From the NCBI RefSeq assembly GCF_022440845.1, contig NZ_JAKNTO010000001.1:1736001-1800000 (forward strand): a stretch of 64,000 nucleotides of DNA. The letters are read 5' to 3'. This DNA comes from Ruminococcus sp. OA3. GTDB lineage: Bacteria > Bacillota > Clostridia > Lachnospirales > Lachnospiraceae. The notes below the pieces were generated by a model, which worked only from the letters and a program-made list of their open reading frames with translations, was not told the DNA's origin and did not search any database. Positions 25,243 to 32,656 of this stretch are shown piece after piece. Every line of letters begins with the position of its first letter. The stretch's first letter is position 1. The position numbers and the translations under genes are program-made.

Positions 25243-25841
25243 TGACAATGGATATTCATATGAGTATAGAATCAGCGATGAAACAAAAGATGGAAAAGCG
25301 GCTTGGCGCAATCGTACTGTATGTGATGTATGCAGGTATCTGTGAGCTGCACAAAATTGACGGCCGGGTGAGGGAAGAGATCGACAGCTGGCCTGACGGG
25401 ATGACGTACTGCCTTGCCTGTTCCAAGGATGGACCGAGACTGTTTTTTCGCAAAAATAAAGATAAGCTGCAGCGTCTGAATCCGAGGATTCAAAGGTATT
25501 ATGACACCTGTATCACATTTCGCAGTCTGGAGGCGGCATTCATGGTGCTGACGGGAAGGCAGGGAATTGCTCAGGCGTACGCAGCGCATGCTTTTACACT
25601 GCATGGGGACGTTGGAACGGCGATGGAGCTGACACGCTGTGTGGATGTGGTCGAATCCTATCTTTTTCCGAAGGTGATGACCAGGCGGATATTAAAGGAA
25701 GTGGCACAAAAGCGCTGCGGTACACTGGCACTGTACACAAGAATACTGATCGGTGCGGCGAGGGGCGCTTATACGATGTCGCCGGAGGAGAAGAAACCAT
25801 ACCGCATCAAATGCATGCATAAAAAATTTGAGGAGACGTAA
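25242..25841 (+). CDS. Unknown protein, possibly SCP2-like
   Basis: A 199-residue protein whose ATG overlaps the stop of the FAD dehydrogenase gene. A central stretch (FRSLEAAFMVLTGRQGIAQA, then FTLHGDVGTAMELTRCVDVV) recalls the SCP2 sterol-carrier fold in its spacing, but the match is weak. The N-terminus is helical, and the C-terminus basic. Its placement between redox genes suggests a role with a hydrophobic or aldehyde substrate. This is a guess; no catalytic residues were identified. Confidence 0.6.
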   Translation: MTMDIHMSIESAMKQKMEKRLGAIVLYVMYAGICELHKIDGRVREEIDSWPDGMTYCLACSKDGPRLFFRKNKDKLQRLNPRIQRYYDTCITFRSLEAAFMVLTGRQGIAQAYAAHAFTLHGDVGTAMELTRCVDVVESYLFPKVMTRRILKEVAQKRCGTLALYTRILIGAARGAYTMSPEEKKPYRIKCMHKKFEET

Positions 25842-25847
25842 ACACAT

Positions 25848-27032
25848 ATGATACCAGAATATTATGAATTTCAGAGCTCGGCGAAAGTGATGTCCGGACG
25901 GTATGCGCTGGAAAACATTCCGTCAGAGCTTGAAAATCTGGGGGCTGAAAAACCGATGGTGCTCTCAGATGAAATGCTGAAGAAGATCGGTACATTGAAG
26001 ATTGTGCTGGATGCACTGCTGGGGGGAGGAATTGAACCGGGTGGAATTTATACCAGCATTCCGCCGGACTCTTCTCTTAAGGTCGTGCATAATATTGTAA
26101 AAGAATACAGAAGGCTTGGATGCGACAGTCTTATTGCCGTCGGAGGCGGTTCTGTCATCGATACTGCGAAGGGAGTCCGGATGGTCCTTTCTCAGAATGT
26201 GGAGGACCTGCTGGATATCTGGGGCTGTGAAAATATGACAGGGATGAATCATATTCCGTTTATCGCAGTTCCGACAACCTCCGGGACGGGTTCGGAATCT
26301 ACACTGGTAGCAGTGATCAAAAATGAGGCCCGAAGGCTGAAAATGGAATTTATCTCTTATTATCTGCAGCCGGATGCAGCGGTGCTGGATGAGCGGATGA
26401 CAGAGACGCTTCCGCCGAGAATGACGGCTTCCACGGGTATGGATGCCCTCTGTCATGCGATTGAGGCATATACCTGTATTCAGAAAAATCCACTCAGCGA
26501 TGCGTATGCGGTGGGAGCTATCCGACTGATCGCAGATAATCTGGAGCGCGCGGTGGCAAATGGAAAAGACAGAAAGGCACGCCTTGCCATGGCAAATGCA
26601 TCCATGATGGCGGGGGCGGCATTTTCAAACAGCATGGTCGGCGTGATCCATGCCATCGGCCATGCGCTCGGGGGAGTCTGCCGGGTTCCGCACGGGGATG
26701 CGATGACGATCCTGCTGCCGCACGGCATGGCATTTAACCACCGGATGCGCAAAGAGATGTATGCTGAACTCCTGCTGCATCTTGCCGGGGAAGAAGTCTT
26801 TGCCAAGACTCCCAAAAGTGAGCGGGGAAAAGAAGCGATCCGCTCTGTCTGGGAATTGCGTATGCGACTGCATAAAGAGTGCGGACTTCCTGTCAGACTG
26901 CGGGAATGCGGCGTTAAAAAAAGTGATTTTGCCCAGATTGCCAGAACAGCGATGAATGACGGTGCCATGATCGTCAATCCGCGCGATGTGAAATTTGAGG
27001 ACGTTATTTTTATATTGGAGAAAGCATTTTAA
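25848..27032 (+). CDS. Iron-containing alcohol dehydrogenase
   Basis: This 394-residue enzyme has the family NAD-binding GGGSVIDTAKGVRM motif (near residue 102). Metal-ligand regions are seen in MDALCHAIEAY and in GVIHAIGHALGGVCRVPHGD, with the typical His residues. It would interconvert an alcohol and an aldehyde using NAD(P)H. It starts six bases after the previous stop and is followed 45 bp later by an aldehyde dehydrogenase, so the two probably act in sequence. The substrate chain length is not evident. Confidence 0.9.
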   Translation: MIPEYYEFQSSAKVMSGRYALENIPSELENLGAEKPMVLSDEMLKKIGTLKIVLDALLGGGIEPGGIYTSIPPDSSLKVVHNIVKEYRRLGCDSLIAVGGGSVIDTAKGVRMVLSQNVEDLLDIWGCENMTGMNHIPFIAVPTTSGTGSESTLVAVIKNEARRLKMEFISYYLQPDAAVLDERMTETLPPRMTASTGMDALCHAIEAYTCIQKNPLSDAYAVGAIRLIADNLERAVANGKDRKARLAMANASMMAGAAFSNSMVGVIHAIGHALGGVCRVPHGDAMTILLPHGMAFNHRMRKEMYAELLLHLAGEEVFAKTPKSERGKEAIRSVWELRMRLHKECGLPVRLRECGVKKSDFAQIARTAMNDGAMIVNPRDVKFEDVIFILEKAF

Positions 27033-27077
27033 TATGGTTTTGTAACGATGAACGGAGAAGATGAAAGGGGATAGGTT

Positions 27078-28448
27078 ATGGATATCAGAAAACTGGTGAA
27101 AATACAGCAGATGTTTTTTTCAGGAAACCAGACAAAAAATCTTCAGTTCCGGATGACGGCATTGAGCCGTCTGGAAGCGGGCATAAAAAGGAATGAGGCA
27201 GAGATCTTAAGTGCACTGAAACAGGATCTGCATAAATCAGGTGCGGAGTCCTATATGGCGGAGGTTGGCATGACGCTCGCTGAGCTGCGCTATGTCAAAC
27301 GCCATCTTCCATTCTGGATCAGAGGAAGGAGAGTGTCCACGCCGCTTGTCCATTTTCCGGCGAAAAGCTTTGTAATTCCGGAGCCTTACGGTGTGACGCT
27401 GATCATGTCCCCGTGGAACTATCCGTTCATGCTGTGCATGGAGCCGCTGATCGGGGCTATCGCTGCGGGAAACTGCTGTGTACTGAAACCCTCCGCATAT
27501 GCACCAGCCGTTTCGAGAGTGATCCGGAAAATCATCTCAGAAGTGTTTCCGAGGAAATATGTGGCAGTTGTCGAGGGCGGCAGAAAAGAAAACAATGAGC
27601 TTTTGAATCAGAAGTTTGATTACATCTTTTTCACCGGCGGCGTAGAAGTCGGAAAGACAGTTATGGAAAAGGCTGCAAAGAATCTGACTCCGGTAACGCT
27701 GGAGCTGGGGGGCAAGAGTCCGTGTATCGTCGACGCCACCGCGGATCTCAATCTCGCGGCACGCCGTATTGTGTTCGGGAAGTTTCTGAACAGCGGCCAG
27801 ACATGTGTGGCTCCTGATTACCTCCTGGTGGAAGAAACCGTAAAGGATGAGCTTGTCACATATCTGAGGAAGTGGCTTCACAAAATGCTTGGAAGTGAAC
27901 CGGTGATGCATCCGGATTATCCGAAGATCATCAATCAGAAACATTTCAACCGCCTGATGGAGCTGATAAAGGATGAGACAGTACTGGAGGGCGGATATGC
28001 GAATCAGGATACGATGCAGATCGCACCGACGATTCTGGATCATATCACCTGGAAGTCACCGGTTATGCAGCAGGAGATATTCGGTCCGATTCTTCCGATA
28101 CTGACGTTTTGTAATATACCGGAAGCGATCTCACGTGTGAAAGCGGGAGATAAGCCACTGGCACTGTATCTGTTCACCAGGGACCCCGCCATGGAACACC
28201 GGGTACTGAAAGAACTATCATTTGGGGGTGGCTGTATCAACGATACGATCATTCACCTGGCTACGTCCCAGATGGGATTCGGAGGTGTCGGCGCAAGCGG
28301 TATGGGAAGCTACCACGGAAAGGCATCTTTTGAGACATTCAGCCACAGGAAGAGTGTACTGCAGAAATACAACTGGCTGGACCTTCCGATGCGGTATTAT
28401 CCGCTGACGAAATGGAAAGAGACGCTGATCCGGCTGTTCTTACGGTAA
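27078..28448 (+). CDS. Aldehyde dehydrogenase (ALDH3-like)
   Basis: This 456-residue enzyme has the short form typical of ALDH class 3-like proteins. Motifs include SPWNYPFMLCMEPLIGAIAAG (cofactor site), LELGGKSPCIV with the catalytic Glu, and NSGQTCVAPDYLLV with the nucleophile Cys. It oxidises aldehydes to acids and, with the adjacent alcohol dehydrogenase, would process a fatty or aromatic alcohol. The C-terminus is hydrophobic/basic, as in membrane-associated forms. The gene's terminator is interrupted by an IS element. Confidence 0.9.
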   Translation: MDIRKLVKIQQMFFSGNQTKNLQFRMTALSRLEAGIKRNEAEILSALKQDLHKSGAESYMAEVGMTLAELRYVKRHLPFWIRGRRVSTPLVHFPAKSFVIPEPYGVTLIMSPWNYPFMLCMEPLIGAIAAGNCCVLKPSAYAPAVSRVIRKIISEVFPRKYVAVVEGGRKENNELLNQKFDYIFFTGGVEVGKTVMEKAAKNLTPVTLELGGKSPCIVDATADLNLAARRIVFGKFLNSGQTCVAPDYLLVEETVKDELVTYLRKWLHKMLGSEPVMHPDYPKIINQKHFNRLMELIKDETVLEGGYANQDTMQIAPTILDHITWKSPVMQQEIFGPILPILTFCNIPEAISRVKAGDKPLALYLFTRDPAMEHRVLKELSFGGGCINDTIIHLATSQMGFGGVGASGMGSYHGKASFETFSHRKSVLQKYNWLDLPMRYYPLTKWKETLIRLFLR

Positions 28449-28513
28449 GTAAAAAAGAGGTCCGGTGGACCAATGTCATTAAGTTAATTCTTTAACTCTA
28501 TAGCATGCAAGAA

Positions 28514-28568
28514 AAGAGATTTTGCTTAAGATGATGTTTTTATTATAATTAGGCAAAGTCTCTTTTTG
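28514..28568 (+). terminator. Plus-strand terminator inside the IS left end
   Basis: AAGAGATTTTGC pairs with GCAAAGTCTCTT (one G-U pair) and is followed by TTTTG. It would stop transcripts entering from the aldehyde dehydrogenase gene before they run antisense through the transposase. Confidence 0.6.
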
Positions 28569-28628
28569 ATTGCAAGACAAAAAGACAGATTGTTCATCTG
28601 TCAAAAAACGTATATAATTAATGAGTGA

Positions 28629-29936
28629 TTATGCTACTCTATATAGAAAACTTACGGAGGCTTGGGGTTTGACTTTCCGAGGGTCTCGACGCCCAGGTCT
28701 CACAGGCAACGTATGCTGTTCTATAAGCCTAATCACCGCAGGTGAACTTAATTGGCGCTTTCTTCGCAGATATTCTCTGCAGATATAGATGGCAATGGTA
28801 AAGTTCACCTGTTTTGTTTGATGAAACTTATTGCTTTGCTTGATAACATATGCAGTAATTAACTCGCAATAGTTATAAAGGGTCAATCTTGCAAATATTT
28901 CTTGTTTGATATAATCGACTTTTTTTGCATGAAAATTTGTCAATCCAATGGCATACTTTAATTCTCTAAAAGATGTTTCAATTCCCCACCGTAACTGATA
29001 TATTTCTTTAAGTTTTTTAGGAGAAAATTCAAATTCATTAAGATTTGTTACGACCATTTCAAAGGAATCTTCAGATATTTTGAATCTGGCAATTCGAAAA
29101 GATAATGTATACTCATTCGGACTACCAACGGGGAGATAATCAAATGTTTGGCACGTTGGCATAAACTTATAGCCCTCCATTCTCTTTGCTTTTGTTTGCT
29201 TTCTTGTTAGCTTAATATCTACGTCTAGATCAAACGTTTCTTTATCAGGCAGTTCTAATCCCGATGCCATGCCATTACTTCCGATATCTTTAATACGGAT
29301 CAAAAAATTCCACCCTTTATTGATTGCATGAGCCATAATGTTGTAATTCTCATACCCTCTGTCAGCAACTAGAATTACATTGCTCTGATGTGAGCGTTCC
29401 ATCATTTGAATACATGCCCTGTGTTCTTGATATTCTGAAGCCGTTTGAACGATTGCATCCGTATAAACTCGGTTTTGTATATCATAGAAGGCATTTAGAT
29501 GTAGATGGTTAGTTATACCTCCATACTGATTTTGCTTCCATGCTGTTTCGGAATCCTTGGGATTGGTTGCAATACTTAGATTACATCCATCGCAGGCCAG
29601 CAGTTGATATCCCTCATATAGATTTTGGATTCTTTGATTCTGAACATTAAATTCCTGGAATAAGAATTCGAATGCCTCAGGTAAAACTTTTGACCGTTGT
29701 TGAGTGTAGGCAGATACAGTAGGTGTATTTACATCGAAGTCAAAAAAATCCAATAACTCTTTATTCATAGTACAACCACCAGAATTCATAGTAATTCCAA
29801 CCAGGGTTTTGAAATCAATTTTTCGATTTCTTGTAAAATCAACACTGGGATTTCTAAGAAAAAGTGATGGATTTGTTGCTAATTCTGATATTAAAGTTTC
29901 CAGAGACTTTGTAGTACTTTCAATAAAATCTGACAT
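28629..29936 (-). CDS. IS4-family DDE transposase
   Basis: A 435-residue transposase starting at ATG 29936, preceded by GGAGGATTCTATT. The DDE pattern includes LLACDGCNLS (first Asp), ILVADRGYENY (second Asp) and the IS4 hallmark YQLRWGIETSFRELK with the catalytic Glu. The C-terminus is basic (PGRRDPRKVKP). Length and motifs match full-length IS4 members, with no stop or frameshift, so it is probably functional. A longer in-frame GTG start at 29990 is inside a hairpin and is less likely. Confidence 0.93.
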   Translation of the reverse strand: MSDFIESTTKSLETLISELATNPSLFLRNPSVDFTRNRKIDFKTLVGITMNSGGCTMNKELLDFFDFDVNTPTVSAYTQQRSKVLPEAFEFLFQEFNVQNQRIQNLYEGYQLLACDGCNLSIATNPKDSETAWKQNQYGGITNHLHLNAFYDIQNRVYTDAIVQTASEYQEHRACIQMMERSHQSNVILVADRGYENYNIMAHAINKGWNFLIRIKDIGSNGMASGLELPDKETFDLDVDIKLTRKQTKAKRMEGYKFMPTCQTFDYLPVGSPNEYTLSFRIARFKISEDSFEMVVTNLNEFEFSPKKLKEIYQLRWGIETSFRELKYAIGLTNFHAKKVDYIKQEIFARLTLYNYCELITAYVIKQSNKFHQTKQVNFTIAIYICREYLRRKRQLSSPAVIRLIEQHTLPVRPGRRDPRKVKPQASVSFLYRVA

Positions 29937-29978
29937 AATAGAATCCTCCTTGCAATCAAGATAGTTCTTAATTACAAG

Positions 29979-30023
29979 GGCCGCTTTCACTACCGCTTAA
30001 AATCATCAGTAGTGAAAGCGGCC
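29979..30023 (-). promoter_or_regulatory. Hairpin in the transposase leader
   Basis: GGCCGCTTTCACTAC and GTAGTGAAAGCGGCC form a perfect 15-bp stem around a 15-base loop, about 45 bp upstream of the transposase start. A second hairpin at 30072-30093 (CCTATATCA-TTTC-TGATATAGG) is followed on the minus strand by GGGTCTTTTT and would stop outside transcription from entering. Together they likely keep transposase expression low. Confidence 0.55.
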
Positions 30024-30176
30024 GCACAATCGAACTAAAATGTCAACAGTTTTTCACAAAATAAAAAGACCCCTATATCATTTCTGATATAGGAATCTTA
30101 GTATAATATCTTAACTTAATGACATTGTCCGGTGGACCTCTTTTTTAATAAGAGAATAGATAGATGAACCGGGAGA

Positions 30177-31322
30177 TTAATCCTCGTCGATCCTGACAGG
30201 GTATTTACCATATTTTTTATAGGTATCAAAGATCGCCACAATATTTTCAGGCGGACAGTCGGACTGGATATTGTGTCCGCATGCGAACAGATACCCGCCG
30301 CCCGGCGCAAAGTCACGTATCTTCTGCTTAACGTCCGCGATCACTGCATCCGTTGGTCCTGCAAATTTCCCCTGATTATCAAGACCACCGTGCAGTACCA
30401 GTTTCCCGTAAGTCATCTCTTTTAGTTTTCTGCTGTCCTGCATGCCTGCGGCATTTGCCTGAACAGGCTGGATGATGTCGACTCCGGCGTCATGAAGTGA
30501 GTCAAATGCCCACGAGATCGATCCGCAGCTGTGGTATGCGACCTTTCCATCACAATATTTATGCATGGATTCGATGACTCTTTTGATACGCGGCTGTACA
30601 CGCTTTTCGAACTGTTCAGGCTGGATGAGCGGACCGTTTTGTGTACCCCAGTCATCTCCCAGCCACATGATATCAACGTATTCACCTACTTCTTTTAACA
30701 TAGTCTCATACCAGGCACTCCACCAGTCGGCGGCCATATCCATCAGGTAATCTGCAAATTCAGGATCGCCCGCAAAGTCACCCATGAAGTTCTGCATGCC
30801 TCTCCATTCCCATGCCTGATAGAATACAGAGCCGTGCTCCCCGATGACGATCGCCTTGTCTGTGTTCTCTCTCAGATATCTGGCGCGTTCTCTCATGCCG
30901 GCAAATCTGGCAGGGTCTGTCGGGTCGGACGGTTTAAAGGCTTTCAGGTCTTCGATCGTGTCGGCGTCTTCGAGTGGATTTTTTACGAAATCAAAGTATT
31001 CGCCCATCTGTTTAAAGTAGACGCCGTTTTCATCGTAGAAGCCCCCGTCTTTATCAATCTTCATCTGCCATCCGCTGGGTGGATTTGTGAGCAGCGGACG
31101 TGTGTCCACATCAAAATAATCCAGCACATAATCACTGACCAGAGCAAGGCCCTGTTTGATATCACGGATGATAATCTCCTCTTCCTCATGCCCGATATAC
31201 TTCAGCAGATTGCGGTAGGCATCTGCCTGGATTCCGGTAACGGCATTGTTGCCCCAGTCAACGGCGATGCGGTCTGCCTCCTCAAAGTTTAATGTTTTTA
31301 ATACACGTTCTCTTGACGTCAT
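30177..31322 (-). CDS. Uroporphyrinogen decarboxylase family protein (probable methyltransferase-like)
   Basis: A 381-residue protein of the URO-D fold, starting MTSRERVLKTLNFEEADRIA with AGGAGGAG upstream. It shares the family segments GEHGSVFYQAWEWRG, DIMWLGDDWGTQNGPLI, VAYHSCGSISWAFDSLHDAG and LHGGLDNQG. In anaerobes most such proteins, when not beside heme genes, are corrinoid or coenzyme M methyltransferase relatives (MtaA-like) or act on plant-derived methoxy compounds. No corrinoid protein gene is nearby, so the substrate is unknown. It is divergent from an AraC regulator. Confidence 0.85.
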   Translation of the reverse strand: MTSRERVLKTLNFEEADRIAVDWGNNAVTGIQADAYRNLLKYIGHEEEEIIIRDIKQGLALVSDYVLDYFDVDTRPLLTNPPSGWQMKIDKDGGFYDENGVYFKQMGEYFDFVKNPLEDADTIEDLKAFKPSDPTDPARFAGMRERARYLRENTDKAIVIGEHGSVFYQAWEWRGMQNFMGDFAGDPEFADYLMDMAADWWSAWYETMLKEVGEYVDIMWLGDDWGTQNGPLIQPEQFEKRVQPRIKRVIESMHKYCDGKVAYHSCGSISWAFDSLHDAGVDIIQPVQANAAGMQDSRKLKEMTYGKLVLHGGLDNQGKFAGPTDAVIADVKQKIRDFAPGGGYLFACGHNIQSDCPPENIVAIFDTYKKYGKYPVRIDED

Positions 31323-31431
31323 ATTTTCTCCTCCTGATATTTTTCTGTTCGGATCGTTTTTGCTGCACCCGTCCCATTAGGTTGGTATCGGTCTTTTTGA
31401 AGTCATGCATGAACTCATCTGATATTGTCAG

Positions 31432-31464
31432 TTTAACATAACGTCTGCCTGATTTAGCATAACG
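31432..31464. promoter_or_regulatory. AraC-type direct repeat operator candidate
   Basis: TTTAACATAACG at 31432-31443 and TTTAGCATAACG at 31453-31464 differ by one base and start 21 bp apart, two helical turns. This is the arrangement of half-sites bound by AraC-family activators. The repeats lie between the URO-D gene and the AraC-family regulator, nearer to the URO-D promoter. A further inverted repeat (CACTGT...ACAGTG) lies near 31517-31536. Confidence 0.6.
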
Positions 31465-31570
31465 ATGCAAGAATAAAGTAGCACAATCTTATGATTTTTC
31501 TGGAGCTTCTTTTAGCACTGTGTTATAGTTAACAGTGAGAACAATGAGTCGTTTGGCAGAGGTGCTGCAT

Positions 31571-32509
31571 ATGGATACTTATATTGAATTTCCACTGAAA
31601 AATACTGCGATTGGGGTAGAGGCCGCTGAATATGAGAGCAATACGGTGATCGCTGAGCATGCGCATGTGTTTCAGGAATTTGTGCTGATTACGAAAGGTG
31701 CATGTATGCACCGGTTTCGCGGAATTGAGATGCCGCTGATATCCGGAGACGTGTTTTTAGTTCCGGCGCATCAGAAACACGGTTATATCATGAACTCTCA
31801 GATCCGCTTTATGAACTGCTATTTTTTCCCGGATGAGCTGGGTGAGGACTGGAAGCGGCTGATGCGTGAAACACTTCCGCCGACCTCTGCTACGGACAGT
31901 ATGGAGGATATCCGCTCACAGTGGGAGAATCTGCTCGTCAATATATCCGATGGCGATGCAGGTGATAAGCAATCGCTCACAAATGATGAAAAATCGCATA
32001 TTCAGGGAATCATTCATCTCACACCGCAGGAGGCGATCCGCGTGGAGGCTTTGCTGCTGCAGATTCTGGAAGAGCAGGACTGCGCCCAGTTTGGTGCAGA
32101 ATATATCAAAGCATCCCTGTTGCAGGTCATTCTGGTCACGATCAAACGGGCACAGAACCGGCAGCCTCCGAAGCTTCTGAAGCATAATACAAGAAAACGG
32201 GAGTTAGTTGCCAGTGCACTCTCCTATATGGAGGAGCACTACAGTGAAGAACTGGATGTTGTAAAACTGGCCCGGGATTCAGCGCTGTCGGAGAGTTACT
32301 TTCGGATGCTTTTTAAGGATGTGACAGGACTGACACCACTTGAGTATGTCACACGTGTGCGTATCATTAAATCATTGGAGTTTCTGCAGAGTGATGGGAT
32401 AACAGTCAGACAGGCGGCTGAGCAGGTGGGAATCTATGATCCGAATTATTTCACAAGGGTGTTTAAAAAAGTGATGGGGTATCCGCCCAGTTATTTTAAA
32501 AAGATCTGA
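31571..32509 (+). CDS. AraC-family transcription regulator
   Basis: A 312-residue regulator. The N-terminus is a cupin (HAHVFQEFVLITKGACMHRF, VPAHQKHGYIM) that binds a small ligand. The last 100 residues hold two helix-turn-helix motifs (VVKLARDSALSESYFRMLFK and VRQAAEQVGIYDPNYFTRVFKK). The start is taken as ATG 31571 because AGAGGTG precedes it; upstream GTG/ATG codons lack such a site. It likely controls the divergent URO-D gene through the 21-bp-spaced repeats. Confidence 0.88.
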   Translation: MDTYIEFPLKNTAIGVEAAEYESNTVIAEHAHVFQEFVLITKGACMHRFRGIEMPLISGDVFLVPAHQKHGYIMNSQIRFMNCYFFPDELGEDWKRLMRETLPPTSATDSMEDIRSQWENLLVNISDGDAGDKQSLTNDEKSHIQGIIHLTPQEAIRVEALLLQILEEQDCAQFGAEYIKASLLQVILVTIKRAQNRQPPKLLKHNTRKRELVASALSYMEEHYSEELDVVKLARDSALSESYFRMLFKDVTGLTPLEYVTRVRIIKSLEFLQSDGITVRQAAEQVGIYDPNYFTRVFKKVMGYPPSYFKKI

Positions 32510-32549
32510 TTTTGACAAGTGCAGGGGTTCAATGGATGGATACAAATTA

Positions 32550-32576
32550 CTAGCACTCACTAAAAATGAGTGCTAA
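32550..32576 (+). promoter_or_regulatory. CIRCE (HrcA) operator upstream of htpG
   Basis: CTAGCACTC-ACTAAAAAT-GAGTGCTAA matches the CIRCE element TTAGCACTC-N9-GAGTGCTAA with one base difference. It is followed by a promoter candidate TTGACT (32584-32589) and TAAGAT (32607-32612) with a 17-bp spacer. HrcA binding here would repress htpG until heat or misfolding stress. Confidence 0.9.
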
Positions 32577-32656
32577 TTTTTTCTTGACTTTTTGCACGCT
32601 GGGTATTAAGATATTACCAAACAGTATATTAATTGAACAAAGGAGTGTGGACTGCA

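Larger units (their letters stand above)
28461..30137. mobile_element. IS4-family insertion sequence with 10-bp target duplication
   Basis: The element spans 28471-30127 (1657 bp). Its ends are perfect 17-bp inverted repeats, CAATGTCATTAAGTTAA at 28471-28487 and its complement at 30111-30127. It is flanked by the 10-bp direct repeat TCCGGTGGAC at 28461-28470 and 30128-30137. Removing the element and one repeat restores an intrinsic terminator hairpin (GAGGTCC GGT GGACCTC in a run of A and T) downstream of the aldehyde dehydrogenase gene. Intact ends, repeats and transposase suggest recent and possibly active transposition. Confidence 0.95.
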
